Positions 26,281 through 35,083 of a stretch of DNA of 38,128 nucleotides are shown one piece after another. Each line of letters begins with the position of its first letter. Within the stretch, counting starts at the first letter, position 1. Source of the stretch: Ardenticatenaceae bacterium (lineage in GTDB: Bacteria > Chloroflexota > Anaerolineae > Promineifilales > Promineifilaceae); the NCBI GenBank assembly GCA_030065875.1, contig JASJCR010000053.1, positions 1-38,128 of the forward strand. The letters are read 5' to 3'. A model generated the notes under the pieces. That model worked only from the letters and a program-made list of their open reading frames with translations. It ran no database searches and was not told the origin of the DNA. The translations under genes were made by a program, and so were the position numbers.

Positions 26281-26362
26281 GACCTGGTATTAAAAATCCG
26301 CATTGGACCCTGCAAAGCACACACCATAACGTTTTATCCAAATCATTAGTGGAGTAAGGTGA

Positions 26363-28411
26363 ATGAAGAAAAAATTGTTTATTCTTGGTTTTTGTATGTT
26401 GGCATTTTTAGCGGCTTGTGGCGGTGGAGAAGAGCCGGTCGCTGATGTCGATGACCCGCCTGCTGAAACGGCCGCCCAGGCCGAAGATGATGGGCAGGTT
26501 GACGAAGCTGAATCGAGCGAGGAAGCGCCGGTTGAAGAATCAGCGGAAGAACCGGCGGCTACGGAAGGCGATGAGGAGCCAAGCGAAGAAATGGAGGAGC
26601 CTGAAGTGGCTGATGAGTCTGATATGCCGCTGCCGGAACCGGCCGATAGTATGGCTCTCACCGAAGTCCCAGATGGCGGTTTTGCCTTTGCCGCTCCGGC
26701 CGGTTACGAAGTGACCGTCACCGGAGATTCAGCTGAAGTCGTTGCTGAAAATGGGGATCCGGATGTCGGACCGCAATTTTTCCTGGCCGGCGGCCCTTTA
26801 GAAGGGGTAACGACTGAAGTCATGGCCGGATTTATGGCCAGTAGCCTTCAGGAAGAAGATGGCTACAATGTCGGTGAGCTCACTGAATTATCAATAAATG
26901 ATCTGTCTGGGTTCGCGGCCGATTACGACGGGATGAACGGGGATGTTGCCGTTCAGGGGCGTTTGGTCGTGCTCGGAAACGACACCCAGGCTTTTATTCT
27001 CTTTGGCAACGGTCCGGCCGATTTATGGACCAGCTCTACCGCTGCAGAATTTGAGGCTCTGGCTAGCTCAGTAGCTCTGATGGAGATGGCGCAAGAGGCT
27101 GCAGAAACCGAAGAGAAATCCGAAAAACCGGCCGCGGCAGCGACCGGAGGCGAGCAAATCGCCGTAGACCCTTCAGCGGCCGGTTTGGCGTGTTTTGGTA
27201 CCGAAGATGCGGCCGTCTCCTGCATCACGGCCGATGGCAGCTGGGAATATTTTAGCGACGACAATTCACCATTAGGCGGCAATCGCGTGGCGGCCATGAC
27301 GGTTTGCCCGGATGGGACGCTGCTGATGGGGCACCTGTTTGGTATCAGCGCCTTCAGCGGTGGCGAATGGCGTGAATACAGTGATGATTGGGGAACCGGC
27401 AGCATTGACGCAATTGATTGTGATGCCACCGGAGGCATCTGGATTGCGCATTTTCAGGGTGTGAGCACGTTTGATGGCTCCAGCTGGACCACCTATGGCT
27501 CTGAACTCCTTGAGGGCGTGGATGATCCATCGGGCCTGGTTGATGACGTGACGCTCGCCGATGATGGAACCGTATGGGCCGTGACCTCAAATACAATCGC
27601 CTCATTTGATGGGGCTGAGTGGACGGTTTATGATGAAGCGGGTCTTGGTGATCTGTTCTTCTTTGAAGAGATTGTTATCGGGTCCGACGGCCAGCCGCGC
27701 GCTGTACACGGCGACGGGGTTCTCACGTTTGATGGGGCCGAGTGGACCGCGAATGAGGGCGATTTCTTTTCCGCTGAAGCCGGGGCCATCGACGCTCAGA
27801 ACAACGTTTGGGTAGGCACCTTCTCGGACGGGTTATACCAGCTGTCTGGTGGAAGCTGGGGTGTGGAAAGTATCGCCACCGGAATGAGCAGCAACAGCAT
27901 TAACGACGTTGTGATCGACGAAGCCGGCCGTATTTGGGTCGGAACCGATTATGGGCTCAATGTTTTTGACGGGTCCAGCTGGCAGGTTTATCGCATGGAT
28001 AACTCGGAACTGGCCGATAACGGCATTCGGGCGATGGCCGTCGTGGGTGCGGGTCCGGTTTTGCCAGCTCCGGTCGATGAACCAACCGGCTCGATGGTCG
28101 GATCGTTGACGCTGGATGGCGAGCCGTTTGCCGGGACCCTGGTTGAGATTTGCGTGGAATCGATCAGCGGCTTTTATGATGGGGCAACCCCGTGCGCGGA
28201 TCAGCAGCTATTTATCTCGACCACAACGGCCGATGACGGCTCGTTTGTTCTCGAAGACGTACCGGAAGGTTACTACGTGATTACGGCCGAAACCCCGGAT
28301 GGGTGGGCCCGTTTGACCACCGAATACGGTTTCGGGTCTGAGCGGACGCCGGTATTCGCGGGTGAAGAGACCGATATTGGAGAGTTGGTCATTACGTCTG
28401 AAGACGAGTAA
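26363..28411 (+). CDS. Lipoprotein with acidic stalk, regulator-type propeller and C-terminal prealbumin-like domain
   Basis: 682 residues. The signal peptide ends in lipobox LAAC (Cys19), so the protein is lipid-anchored outside the membrane. Residues 22-95 are a Glu/Ala/Pro/Asp-rich, probably unstructured stalk. Residues about 98-245 form a domain with FAFAAPAGYEVTVTGDSAEV, vaguely PsbP-like. About 285-555 are repeats of the two-component-regulator propeller type (GGIWIAHFQGVSTFDGSSW, RIWVGTDYGLNVFDGSSW). The end (583-682) resembles carboxypeptidase regulatory or Cna-B-type domains (SFVLEDVPEGYYVITAETP). No kinase or transmembrane helix follows, so it would sense, bind or scaffold rather than signal alone. 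The start has ggagtaaggtga upstream. Confidence 0.87.
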   Translation: MKKKLFILGFCMLAFLAACGGGEEPVADVDDPPAETAAQAEDDGQVDEAESSEEAPVEESAEEPAATEGDEEPSEEMEEPEVADESDMPLPEPADSMALTEVPDGGFAFAAPAGYEVTVTGDSAEVVAENGDPDVGPQFFLAGGPLEGVTTEVMAGFMASSLQEEDGYNVGELTELSINDLSGFAADYDGMNGDVAVQGRLVVLGNDTQAFILFGNGPADLWTSSTAAEFEALASSVALMEMAQEAAETEEKSEKPAAAATGGEQIAVDPSAAGLACFGTEDAAVSCITADGSWEYFSDDNSPLGGNRVAAMTVCPDGTLLMGHLFGISAFSGGEWREYSDDWGTGSIDAIDCDATGGIWIAHFQGVSTFDGSSWTTYGSELLEGVDDPSGLVDDVTLADDGTVWAVTSNTIASFDGAEWTVYDEAGLGDLFFFEEIVIGSDGQPRAVHGDGVLTFDGAEWTANEGDFFSAEAGAIDAQNNVWVGTFSDGLYQLSGGSWGVESIATGMSSNSINDVVIDEAGRIWVGTDYGLNVFDGSSWQVYRMDNSELADNGIRAMAVVGAGPVLPAPVDEPTGSMVGSLTLDGEPFAGTLVEICVESISGFYDGATPCADQQLFISTTTADDGSFVLEDVPEGYYVITAETPDGWARLTTEYGFGSERTPVFAGEETDIGELVITSEDE

Positions 28412-28418
28412 GTTTTTC

Positions 28419-28476
28419 AAGGTCCCTGGAAAATTCTTAAAAGAAACGATTCTTAAAGACATTTTCCAGGGACCTT
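28419..28476. terminator. Long inverted repeat between convergent genes
   Basis: Arms 28419-28434 (aaggtccctggaaaat) and 28461-28476 are perfectly complementary over 16 bases, around a 26-base A-rich loop that holds the direct repeat tcttaaa. It lies between the stops of the lipoprotein and transporter genes and probably terminates both. Confidence 0.6.
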
Positions 28477-28508
28477 TTAAGTTGATCTATCTTGTTCCAG
28501 GAAAATCC

Positions 28509-30710
28509 CTACCCCCCCAGTAAATCAACATCCTCTTCCGCATTGCGGACGATTAACACCGTACCAATGGAATTTACCAGCGCGTTGAGCCGTTCTCCAT
28601 AGCTGGTTTCGTCTGCTTCGGAGGGCAGCTGCATACCGATTAACGTCAGGTCGGCCTCATGACTTTCCTCGCTAATGATGCTGGTAATTGGCCGTTTATC
28701 CGGATTAACTAAAATCACCGGTTCCGCTTTTACCCGAGCCGCACTAATTTCCCCCTGCAGATGCGCTTTTGTCGTGGGAACCGCTTCGGCCGCCCCTACG
28801 ATCCTCAAGATCCGGATCTCAGCTTCGCGCCAGGTTGGATGCTGGCGAATGATGTAGGCCAAAACGAGCATCAAATTGGCATTGGCCCCTCGCCCCTGCC
28901 ACCATACGTGGATTTTTCGACGCTGGCCAAACCCTTTCTCATCATTCACGTTGAGAAAAAGAATCGATTTTTGCAGGGTAAAAAGCTCCCGAGTCAGCGC
29001 CATCTGCATGGTCCGGCCGTCTGCACTGCGGCTCCATCCCATCAAGACCGCATTTGACTCTAGCTCGCCAATGCCGTGGGCCTGGGCAATCGAGAGCAGT
29101 CCCGTTTTGAAGCTGGAGACAATTTCGGCTTCAGCAAAGGCGGACATTTTGTTTTTCACAATGTAGTCGTGAATTGACCGGCGCGCTGTCTCTCGCAGCC
29201 CGCGATTGTGTAGCTTGCGGATATCGCCCACAATAAGCTGGAAAAACGTCACAATCCCGTGCCCCAAAGTAAGCCAGTTGGCCATCGTCACCAGCTGCTG
29301 TCGATTGTGAGGTTGTCCGGTGAAAACCATGATGTTGGGACGCCAGTTTTTGGCGTCGAGTTTCTGCCCCTCCAGCTGCAGAAGGGCATGACGGGCCAGG
29401 GCCAGCCAAATGCCGGTCCGCACATCTCCCCAGGTGCGATTTAGCCGCTGTCGCTGTAAGAAGAAGTAAACCCCATAGCTAATCACAATGGCGATAAATG
29501 TGGCTGTCGGGTTGATTAAAAACATCACCGCATAACATCCGATCGCCCCTAAAATTGAAATGTACCAGGGGATGTTGAATCGCGGCCGAAAGCTGGGGTT
29601 GCCGACCAGCTTCTCGATGCCGGCAGAAAGATTGACCATGCCGTACGTATTTAAAAAGAACATCGAGATGATGGGGGCTACGGCGTTAAGATCACCCAAC
29701 CAAATGACACCCAGGGCGATGGCTCCGGTGAGCAACACCGCCACCCGCGGTTCTGTTTTGCTGCCCAATTGTGAAGCCATCCATCGTGGCGCTACCCGAT
29801 CTTTGGCGATGGCCTGCAGGGTACGGGGGGCGGCCAAAACGCTGCCCAGGGCGGATGAGAGGGTAGAGGCCCAGACGCCGGCCAAAATCAGGACGGGGAA
29901 GAGGGCGATGCGCTGCATGGCCAGCCCGTCGTTGATCAATACCAGCGGATCAACCGTGTGAAAGGCGAACCAGAGAACGACCAGCATGTAAATGACGGCC
30001 GTGATCAAGATCGAGGCGATTGTTCCCAAAGGGATACTGCGGCTGGGGTCTTTCAGGTCACCAGATAAGCTAGTGCCGACTTCGATGCCGGTCACCGCCG
30101 GGAAAAAAACGGCAAAGACGATCCAGAAAGTGACCCCATCGGCATAGCTCGATTCGGTCAGAGGGGGTGTAAAGGAATCCCAACCACCGGCAAAAAAGGA
30201 CAAGATGGCCGCGATCAAAATGGCTAATATAAAATACTGAATCTTAAGGGCGAAGTCGGCCCCAATAAAGGCGATCACCATAAAAAGCAGCGCGATCGCG
30301 GTGGAGATGATTCGCGGATCGATAGCGGCAAAAAAGGGGATATTTTGTGAGGCTTCGGTAAACCCGATGATGTAGAAGGCAACCGAAATCGCCTGGGAAA
30401 GAAAAAGGGGAATGCCGATCGCCCCACCGATTTCCAATCCTAGCGATCTGGAAATGAGATAGTAATTCCCTCCAGCACGCACGTCCATCGCGGTGGCCAC
30501 GGCCGAAAGCGATAGGCCGGTCAGCAGGGAAATCAAGTTGGCCAGGGCCACGATGGCCAGTGCGCCCCATAAACCAGCGTACCCAACGACCCAGCCGATG
30601 CGCAAAAATAGGATAATGCCCAAAATCGTTAAGACATTGGGCACAAAAACGCCGCCAAAAGTTCCAAATCGAGCGGCGGCACTGGTATTAGAGGTTGGTT
30701 TTGTCGTCAT
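28509..30710 (-). CDS. APC-superfamily transporter, SLC12/cation-chloride-cotransporter-like
   Basis: About 733 residues. Residues about 15-420 contain roughly 12 membrane helices. The first motif region is FGGVFVPNVLTILGIILFLRIGWVVG, typical of the SLC12-like branch of amino acid/polyamine/organocation carriers. RAGGNYYLISRSLGLEIGGAIG is the conserved second block. A long C-terminal cytoplasmic part (about 430-733) contains alpha/beta segments such as ENAVLMGWSRSADGR and DADLTLIGMQLPS-like sequence, as in bacterial and eukaryotic cotransporters. Transported ion or amino acid unknown. The frame opens at 30770, but the first 20 codons lie next to a repeat; ATG 30710 is taken, though no good ribosome binding site is seen. 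Confidence 0.88.
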   Translation of the reverse strand: MTTKPTSNTSAAARFGTFGGVFVPNVLTILGIILFLRIGWVVGYAGLWGALAIVALANLISLLTGLSLSAVATAMDVRAGGNYYLISRSLGLEIGGAIGIPLFLSQAISVAFYIIGFTEASQNIPFFAAIDPRIISTAIALLFMVIAFIGADFALKIQYFILAILIAAILSFFAGGWDSFTPPLTESSYADGVTFWIVFAVFFPAVTGIEVGTSLSGDLKDPSRSIPLGTIASILITAVIYMLVVLWFAFHTVDPLVLINDGLAMQRIALFPVLILAGVWASTLSSALGSVLAAPRTLQAIAKDRVAPRWMASQLGSKTEPRVAVLLTGAIALGVIWLGDLNAVAPIISMFFLNTYGMVNLSAGIEKLVGNPSFRPRFNIPWYISILGAIGCYAVMFLINPTATFIAIVISYGVYFFLQRQRLNRTWGDVRTGIWLALARHALLQLEGQKLDAKNWRPNIMVFTGQPHNRQQLVTMANWLTLGHGIVTFFQLIVGDIRKLHNRGLRETARRSIHDYIVKNKMSAFAEAEIVSSFKTGLLSIAQAHGIGELESNAVLMGWSRSADGRTMQMALTRELFTLQKSILFLNVNDEKGFGQRRKIHVWWQGRGANANLMLVLAYIIRQHPTWREAEIRILRIVGAAEAVPTTKAHLQGEISAARVKAEPVILVNPDKRPITSIISEESHEADLTLIGMQLPSEADETSYGERLNALVNSIGTVLIVRNAEEDVDLLGG

Positions 30711-30985
30711 ATTTAAGTAATTTGCAAAAAAAATTGTTAAAAAAAGCCACGGATTAACACGAATTTTCACAGATTTCTCTCTCTAATCTGAGAAATCTGC
30801 GGCTATTTTTAATCGTGATCCATTCTATTAAGTGGATCAAGAAAATCGTTCATCGAAAGAAACTTTTTAGGTAGTTCGTGGCTTCGACAGGCTCAGCCAC
30901 CGCTAAATTGTGCAGCCTGAGCTTGTCGAAGGCGGGTTTTTGACAGTTGCAATCGAAAATCACTTACAGCCTGTGCGAGAAAGGA
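30711..30985. other. Intergenic region with two repeat families
   Basis: It contains the dispersed repeat 30745-30806 (gccacggattaacacg...aaatctgcggct) and the cttcgacaggctcag palindrome 30881-30932. No ORF is apparent. The ABC exporter gene ends at its right edge and the transporter gene starts at its left edge, both reading leftward. Confidence 0.6.
30881..30932. repeat. CTTCGACAGGCTCAG palindromic repeat, copy 2
   Basis: Left arm gcttcgacaggctcagcc (30881-30898) and right arm cctgagcttgtcgaagg (30916-30932). It shares the flank ttcgtggcttcgaca with the inverted copy at 22242-22295. Confidence 0.75.
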
Positions 30986-32782
30986 TTAATCACTGCTAAC
31001 GGGGGCTAACTCACCGGCTTGTACCCGCCACAAGGTGGCATAAATGCCGTTTAAAGCCAGGAGTTCTTCATGACTGCCCTTTTCCCTTTGCACCCCTTTT
31101 TCTAACACGATGATTTGGTGGGCGTTGCGGATGGTCGAAAGACGATGGGCGATCATGATGGTGGTCCGGCCGCGCGTGATTTTTTCAAGGGAGCGCTGAA
31201 TCGCCGCCTCAGTTTCATTGTCAACGGCCGAGGTGGCTTCATCGAGCACTAAAATCGGGGGATTTTTAAGAATCGCCCGAGCAATTGATATGCGCTGCCG
31301 CTGCCCGCCCGACAATTTCTGACCACGCTCGCCAACAATCGTGTCGTACCCTTGAGCAAGATCCATGATAAAGTCATGAGCTTCGGCTATTTTGGCTGCA
31401 GCCACGACTTCTTCAATTGACGCATCAAACGAGCCGTAAGCGATATTTTCGCGCACGGTGCCGTGAAATAAATACACATCCTGACTGACAAAACCGATAG
31501 CCTGGCGCAGGTCGCTGAGATTGAGGGAGCGCAATTCCCGCCCGTCAAGCAAAATCGATCCGCTGTTGATGTCGTACAGGCGCAGGAGCAGCTTGACCAG
31601 CGTGCTTTTGCCGGAGCCGGTTGGGCCAACAATGGCGATGGTGTCTCCGGCCGGCACCTCAAATGACAGGTCGTGCAAAATTTGCGGGCCTTCTTTGTAC
31701 CCAAATCGAACGTTTTTGAACACGACGGCCCCCTGCACGTGAGGGGTCATCAAGCTTTCCGGCCCGTCCTGAATAGAAGGGTTGATGTCGAGCAAATTAA
31801 ACACCCGTTTTGTGGAGGCCATCGCCCGCTGGTATTGGTCGAGGGTGTTGCCTAAATTAGTGAGCGGCCACAGCAGGCGCTGGGTCATAAAAACGAGAAT
31901 CGAATACGCCCCAACGTTTAGTCGCCCGTTGATTGCCAGCAGCCCGGCCGCGACCAAAATGGCTGAAAAGCCAACGGCAATGATCATCCGAATCACCGGA
32001 ATAAACGCAGCGCTTAAGGTGATGGCATGCTCATTTTTTTGCCGATAAACGTCACTTTCTTCGCGGATGCGCTCAATTTCAAACTTTTCAGACGTGTAAC
32101 TTTTGATGGTGGCGATCCCAGCCAGATTGTTGGCCAAATAGCCGTTTAAAATGCTCACCTGCTCCCGAACCGATGCATAGCGGGGGGCGATTTTTCGCTG
32201 GAACCAGAGGGACCCCAAAAAAACAAACGGCATGGGCAAGATCGCCATCCAGGAAACCGACGGCGTTAAATACACAAAGAGGCCACCCACAAACAGGACG
32301 GTGGTTAAAAATTGAATCAGATCATTGGCCCCGATGTCGAGAAAACGCTCCAGCTGATTGATGTCGTCGTTGAGAATGGCCATCATGCCGCCGGTGCTTT
32401 GATCCTCAAAATAAGCCATTTCTAAATCTTGGATGTGGCCATACGCATCCAGCCGCAGATTGTGCTGAATGGTCTGGGCCAGGTTGCGCCACAACATCTT
32501 GTAGAAGTACTCAAACAGAGATTCCATGGCCCAGATAAGCATGGTGGCCAGGGCCAACACCCACAGCTGGGCGGTCACATCCACAATGCCAATTTGAGCC
32601 AGCAGTGAATCTTCTTGTGAAACGACAACGTCCACTGCGGTGCCGATCAAAATCGGCGGGGCCAGATCGAACAGCTTGTTTAATATGGAGCTGAGAACCG
32701 CAAAGGCGATTTTTTGCCTGTAGGGAGAGGCGTAGCGCATTAGAGCTACCAGAGGTTTGTCAGACGTAATTTGATCTACCAT
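30986..32782 (-). CDS. ABC exporter, fused permease and ATPase (MsbA/LmrA-like half-transporter)
   Basis: About 598 residues. A six-helix membrane domain (about 20-320) is followed by a nucleotide-binding domain: Walker A GPTGSGKST (about 386-394), Q-loop, signature LSGGQRQR (about 488), Walker B ILVLDEATSAVD (about 510) and switch His in MIAHRLST. Such half-transporters act as homodimers exporting lipids or drugs. The N-terminal part (EMAYFEDQSTGGMMAILNDDINQLERFL) is typical of the family. The frame opens at a TTG at 32845; ATG 32782 (MVDQITSDKP) is the more likely start. It follows the CoA-transferase gene on the same strand with a gap of about 70 bases, perhaps in one operon. Confidence 0.93.
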   Translation of the reverse strand: MVDQITSDKPLVALMRYASPYRQKIAFAVLSSILNKLFDLAPPILIGTAVDVVVSQEDSLLAQIGIVDVTAQLWVLALATMLIWAMESLFEYFYKMLWRNLAQTIQHNLRLDAYGHIQDLEMAYFEDQSTGGMMAILNDDINQLERFLDIGANDLIQFLTTVLFVGGLFVYLTPSVSWMAILPMPFVFLGSLWFQRKIAPRYASVREQVSILNGYLANNLAGIATIKSYTSEKFEIERIREESDVYRQKNEHAITLSAAFIPVIRMIIAVGFSAILVAAGLLAINGRLNVGAYSILVFMTQRLLWPLTNLGNTLDQYQRAMASTKRVFNLLDINPSIQDGPESLMTPHVQGAVVFKNVRFGYKEGPQILHDLSFEVPAGDTIAIVGPTGSGKSTLVKLLLRLYDINSGSILLDGRELRSLNLSDLRQAIGFVSQDVYLFHGTVRENIAYGSFDASIEEVVAAAKIAEAHDFIMDLAQGYDTIVGERGQKLSGGQRQRISIARAILKNPPILVLDEATSAVDNETEAAIQRSLEKITRGRTTIMIAHRLSTIRNAHQIIVLEKGVQREKGSHEELLALNGIYATLWRVQAGELAPVSSD

Positions 32783-32852
32783 GCGGCTAGTATAAGGATT
32801 TTTGGGTTGGTTTTTGATTTTGCGGGCCGGAATTAAAATTTTCAAATTAAAA

Positions 32853-34037
32853 TCAAATAATGTGACTTTTGATCAACCCCTCGATTTCGACCTGCTGATA
32901 GCCAAGGGATTGCAGTATTTCGCGGTTGTGCTGGCCAAGCAGCGGTGGCGGATATGCGATTTCGGCCGGCGTTAATGAGAGTTTGGCCACCGGACCCAGA
33001 AGGTTGACGGGTCCGGCCGTTGGATGATCGATTTGCTGCACCATCTTTCGAGCCTGAACGTGGGGGTCGGTCAAGACTTCATCGATGTGTTTGATCGCCC
33101 CGGCGGGGATACCGGCCGGCCGCAGAAGGTCGAGCCAGGCGGCCGTGCTTCTGGTTTGGATGGACACGGCCAGTTGGGGAATCAGCTGATCCCGGTGGGC
33201 AACCCGGCCGGGATTGGTTTGAAAACGGGTATCGGCCCACAAATCCGGCCGATCAATCAATTCGCATAGTAGTTTATACTGCCGATCGGTCCCCACCGCC
33301 AGAGCCAGATGGCCATCAGCTGTGGCAAAAGTCTGATAAGGGACGATATTGGCGTGCCCATTCCCATACCTGCCGGGCCGCTCACCGGTAGCCAAATAAT
33401 TGTGGGCGACGTTGGCTAACCAGGCGACCTGGGCGTCGAGCAGCGATACGTCGATGTACTGCCCCTGACCGGTTTTGCCGCGGGCGATGAGGGCCGCCAA
33501 AATGGCGTGGCTGGCGAAAAGCCCGGCCGTAATATCAACAATCGCCACTCCAACTTTTGATGGTGGACCCTCTTCGGGGCCGGTAATTGACATGATTCCC
33601 CCCTCCGCCTGGATCATAAAATCGTAACCGGCCCGATCTTTATCCGGCCCGGTTTGGCCATACCCGGTAATCGAGCAGTAAACCAGCTGGGGGAAGCGTT
33701 TGGCCAGAGGTTCGTAATCCAATCCCATTTCGGCCAGCTTGCCGACCTTGAAATTTTCGACCAGCACATCGGCCGATTCGAGCAGCTTAAACAGGATCTC
33801 TCGCCCTTCTTTGGCTCGCAAATTGAGGGTCATGCTTTTTTTGTTGCGGTTGACGGTCAAGAAGTAGGCGCTCTGGTCGCCAACCCAGGGGGGACCCCAC
33901 TGGCGCGTGCCGTCCCCCAGGCCGGGCTGCTCGATTTTTATGACTTCAGCCCCGTAGTCAGCCAGAAGCATGGTGCAGTATGGCCCGGCCAAAACGCGGG
34001 AGAGATCGATGACTTTGAGGTGGTTTAATGAGGACAT
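32853..34037 (-). CDS. Class III CoA-transferase (CaiB/BaiF family)
   Basis: 394 residues, the usual size. It has the N-terminal LKVIDLSRVLAGPYCTMLLADYGAEVIKIE block, RNKKSMTLNL (64-73), and catalytic Asp168 in VAIVDITAGLFA. The C-terminal PLLGQHNREIL is also conserved. Class III enzymes move CoA between carboxylic acids through an Asp-CoA intermediate, for example carnitine, oxalate, succinyl or methylmalonyl substrates; which one is not clear. Directly upstream, with only 3 bases between, stands a heptamer inverted repeat, so its 5' leader is that repeat and no normal ribosome binding site is evident. It lies downstream of the dehydratase gene. Confidence 0.94.
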   Translation of the reverse strand: MSSLNHLKVIDLSRVLAGPYCTMLLADYGAEVIKIEQPGLGDGTRQWGPPWVGDQSAYFLTVNRNKKSMTLNLRAKEGREILFKLLESADVLVENFKVGKLAEMGLDYEPLAKRFPQLVYCSITGYGQTGPDKDRAGYDFMIQAEGGIMSITGPEEGPPSKVGVAIVDITAGLFASHAILAALIARGKTGQGQYIDVSLLDAQVAWLANVAHNYLATGERPGRYGNGHANIVPYQTFATADGHLALAVGTDRQYKLLCELIDRPDLWADTRFQTNPGRVAHRDQLIPQLAVSIQTRSTAAWLDLLRPAGIPAGAIKHIDEVLTDPHVQARKMVQQIDHPTAGPVNLLGPVAKLSLTPAEIAYPPPLLGQHNREILQSLGYQQVEIEGLIKSHII

Positions 34038-34040
34038 AGA

Positions 34041-34114
34041 GACTTCAGACCTCAGACTTCAGACCTCAGATCCCCTCTGCCGTCTGAGGTCTGAAGTCTG
34101 AGGTCTGTTGTCTG
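34041..34114. repeat. Paired inverted heptamer array filling the whole intergenic gap
   Basis: Left half, acttcag/acctcag units at 34041-34070; right half, gtctgag/gtctgaa units at 34082-34114. The halves are near inverse complements. The array begins 3 bases from the CoA-transferase start codon and ends at the stop codon of the dehydratase gene, so it is the entire spacer between the two genes. Confidence 0.85.
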
Positions 34115-35083
34115 TTAAAGGATTTGTTTTAGTACGGAAACACTTACATTCCCGCCGCACAAAACAACGATCACTTTTTTCCCTTTAAGTTGTTCCTTTT
34201 GCTTGTACATGGCGGCGATGGCGACACCGGCCGCCCCTTCAATTAGTTTCTGATCGTTGTCGATGGTGAAGCGCATGGCGGTGGCGATTTCATCTTCGGT
34301 GACCGTTTCATACCCGTCAACCAGGTCGCGGCAAAAATCAAACGTGATCGAATCCGGTTCTACACCTCCGGCCGTCCCGTCTGAAAGGGTTGGCATAGAC
34401 GGCAGATCCAGAATCCGGTTGGCCGCTTGAGATTCAATCATGACGGCCGAATTTTTCGGGGAGCAGCCGATAATTCGGCATGATGGCCACTTCTGTTTGA
34501 GATAGGCGGCGATGCCGGAAATAAGACCCCCTCCGCCCAGAGCGACGTATACCACGTCGGCCGGATCACTCTGCTCGGTTAGCTCAATGCCAATGGTTCC
34601 CTGACCGGCGACAATTTCGGGGTCGTTATAGGGAGAAATATAAGGCAGATCGTGCTCATGAGCATACGCCCGGGCCGCTTGTTCGCTTACAGCGCCGTCA
34701 TGGCCGTGTGTGCGAATTTCCACATCCCAACGGGAGATGTTTTTGAGTTTATTGGGGGAGGCATTTTCGGGAACGTAAACAATACCCCGTCCGCCGATCT
34801 GGGACAGGGCATAACCAAAGGCCGCCCCGTGATTGCCGGTTGAGGCGGTGACAAAGGGACCGGCCTGCTGCTTCTCAGTGAGCGCTAAAACTTTGTTGAG
34901 AGCACCGCGAACCTTGAAGGAGCCGGTGTGCTGGTAATTTTCGCATTTTAGAAGGACCTCCCCGCCAATCTGATTCCCCCAAAAAGGAGATGGGTCGAGG
35001 TAGGTTTGCCGGATGTACGGCCGGATGCGCTCCCTGGCGTGCCTAATTGACTTCAATAATTTCGTCCTCTTCTCCACCTTCAT
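34115..35083 (-). CDS. Threonine/serine dehydratase-like PLP enzyme
   Basis: 322 residues, fold-type II PLP enzyme. HTGSFKVRGA holds the Schiff-base Lys57. STGNHGAAFGYA binds the substrate carboxylate, and VALGGGGLISG binds the PLP phosphate. There is no C-terminal regulatory domain, so it is of the catabolic TdcB/serine racemase size and not feedback regulated like IlvA. Hydroxyectoine-type dehydratases share this size and cannot be excluded. The ATG at 35083 lies inside the preceding gene (41-base overlap); a TTG at 35056 with AGAGG upstream is an alternative. The overlap suggests translational coupling with the repeat-containing gene upstream. Confidence 0.92.
   Translation of the reverse strand: MKVEKRTKLLKSIRHARERIRPYIRQTYLDPSPFWGNQIGGEVLLKCENYQHTGSFKVRGALNKVLALTEKQQAGPFVTASTGNHGAAFGYALSQIGGRGIVYVPENASPNKLKNISRWDVEIRTHGHDGAVSEQAARAYAHEHDLPYISPYNDPEIVAGQGTIGIELTEQSDPADVVYVALGGGGLISGIAAYLKQKWPSCRIIGCSPKNSAVMIESQAANRILDLPSMPTLSDGTAGGVEPDSITFDFCRDLVDGYETVTEDEIATAMRFTIDNDQKLIEGAAGVAIAAMYKQKEQLKGKKVIVVLCGGNVSVSVLKQIL

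Larger units (their letters stand above)
25391..26362. other. Gene-poor 970-base region with repeats, terminators and structured DNA
   Basis: It holds a dispersed inverted repeat (25428-25523), a bidirectional terminator (25621-25657), a second hairpin with T-run (25703-25735), two adjacent hairpins (25785-25799 and 25809-25830) and AT-rich DNA up to the lipoprotein promoter. A GTG-started 80-codon frame at 25753-25995 lacks a ribosome binding site and a recognisable protein. The terminators have no visible gene to serve, so a small RNA is possible. Confidence 0.5.
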
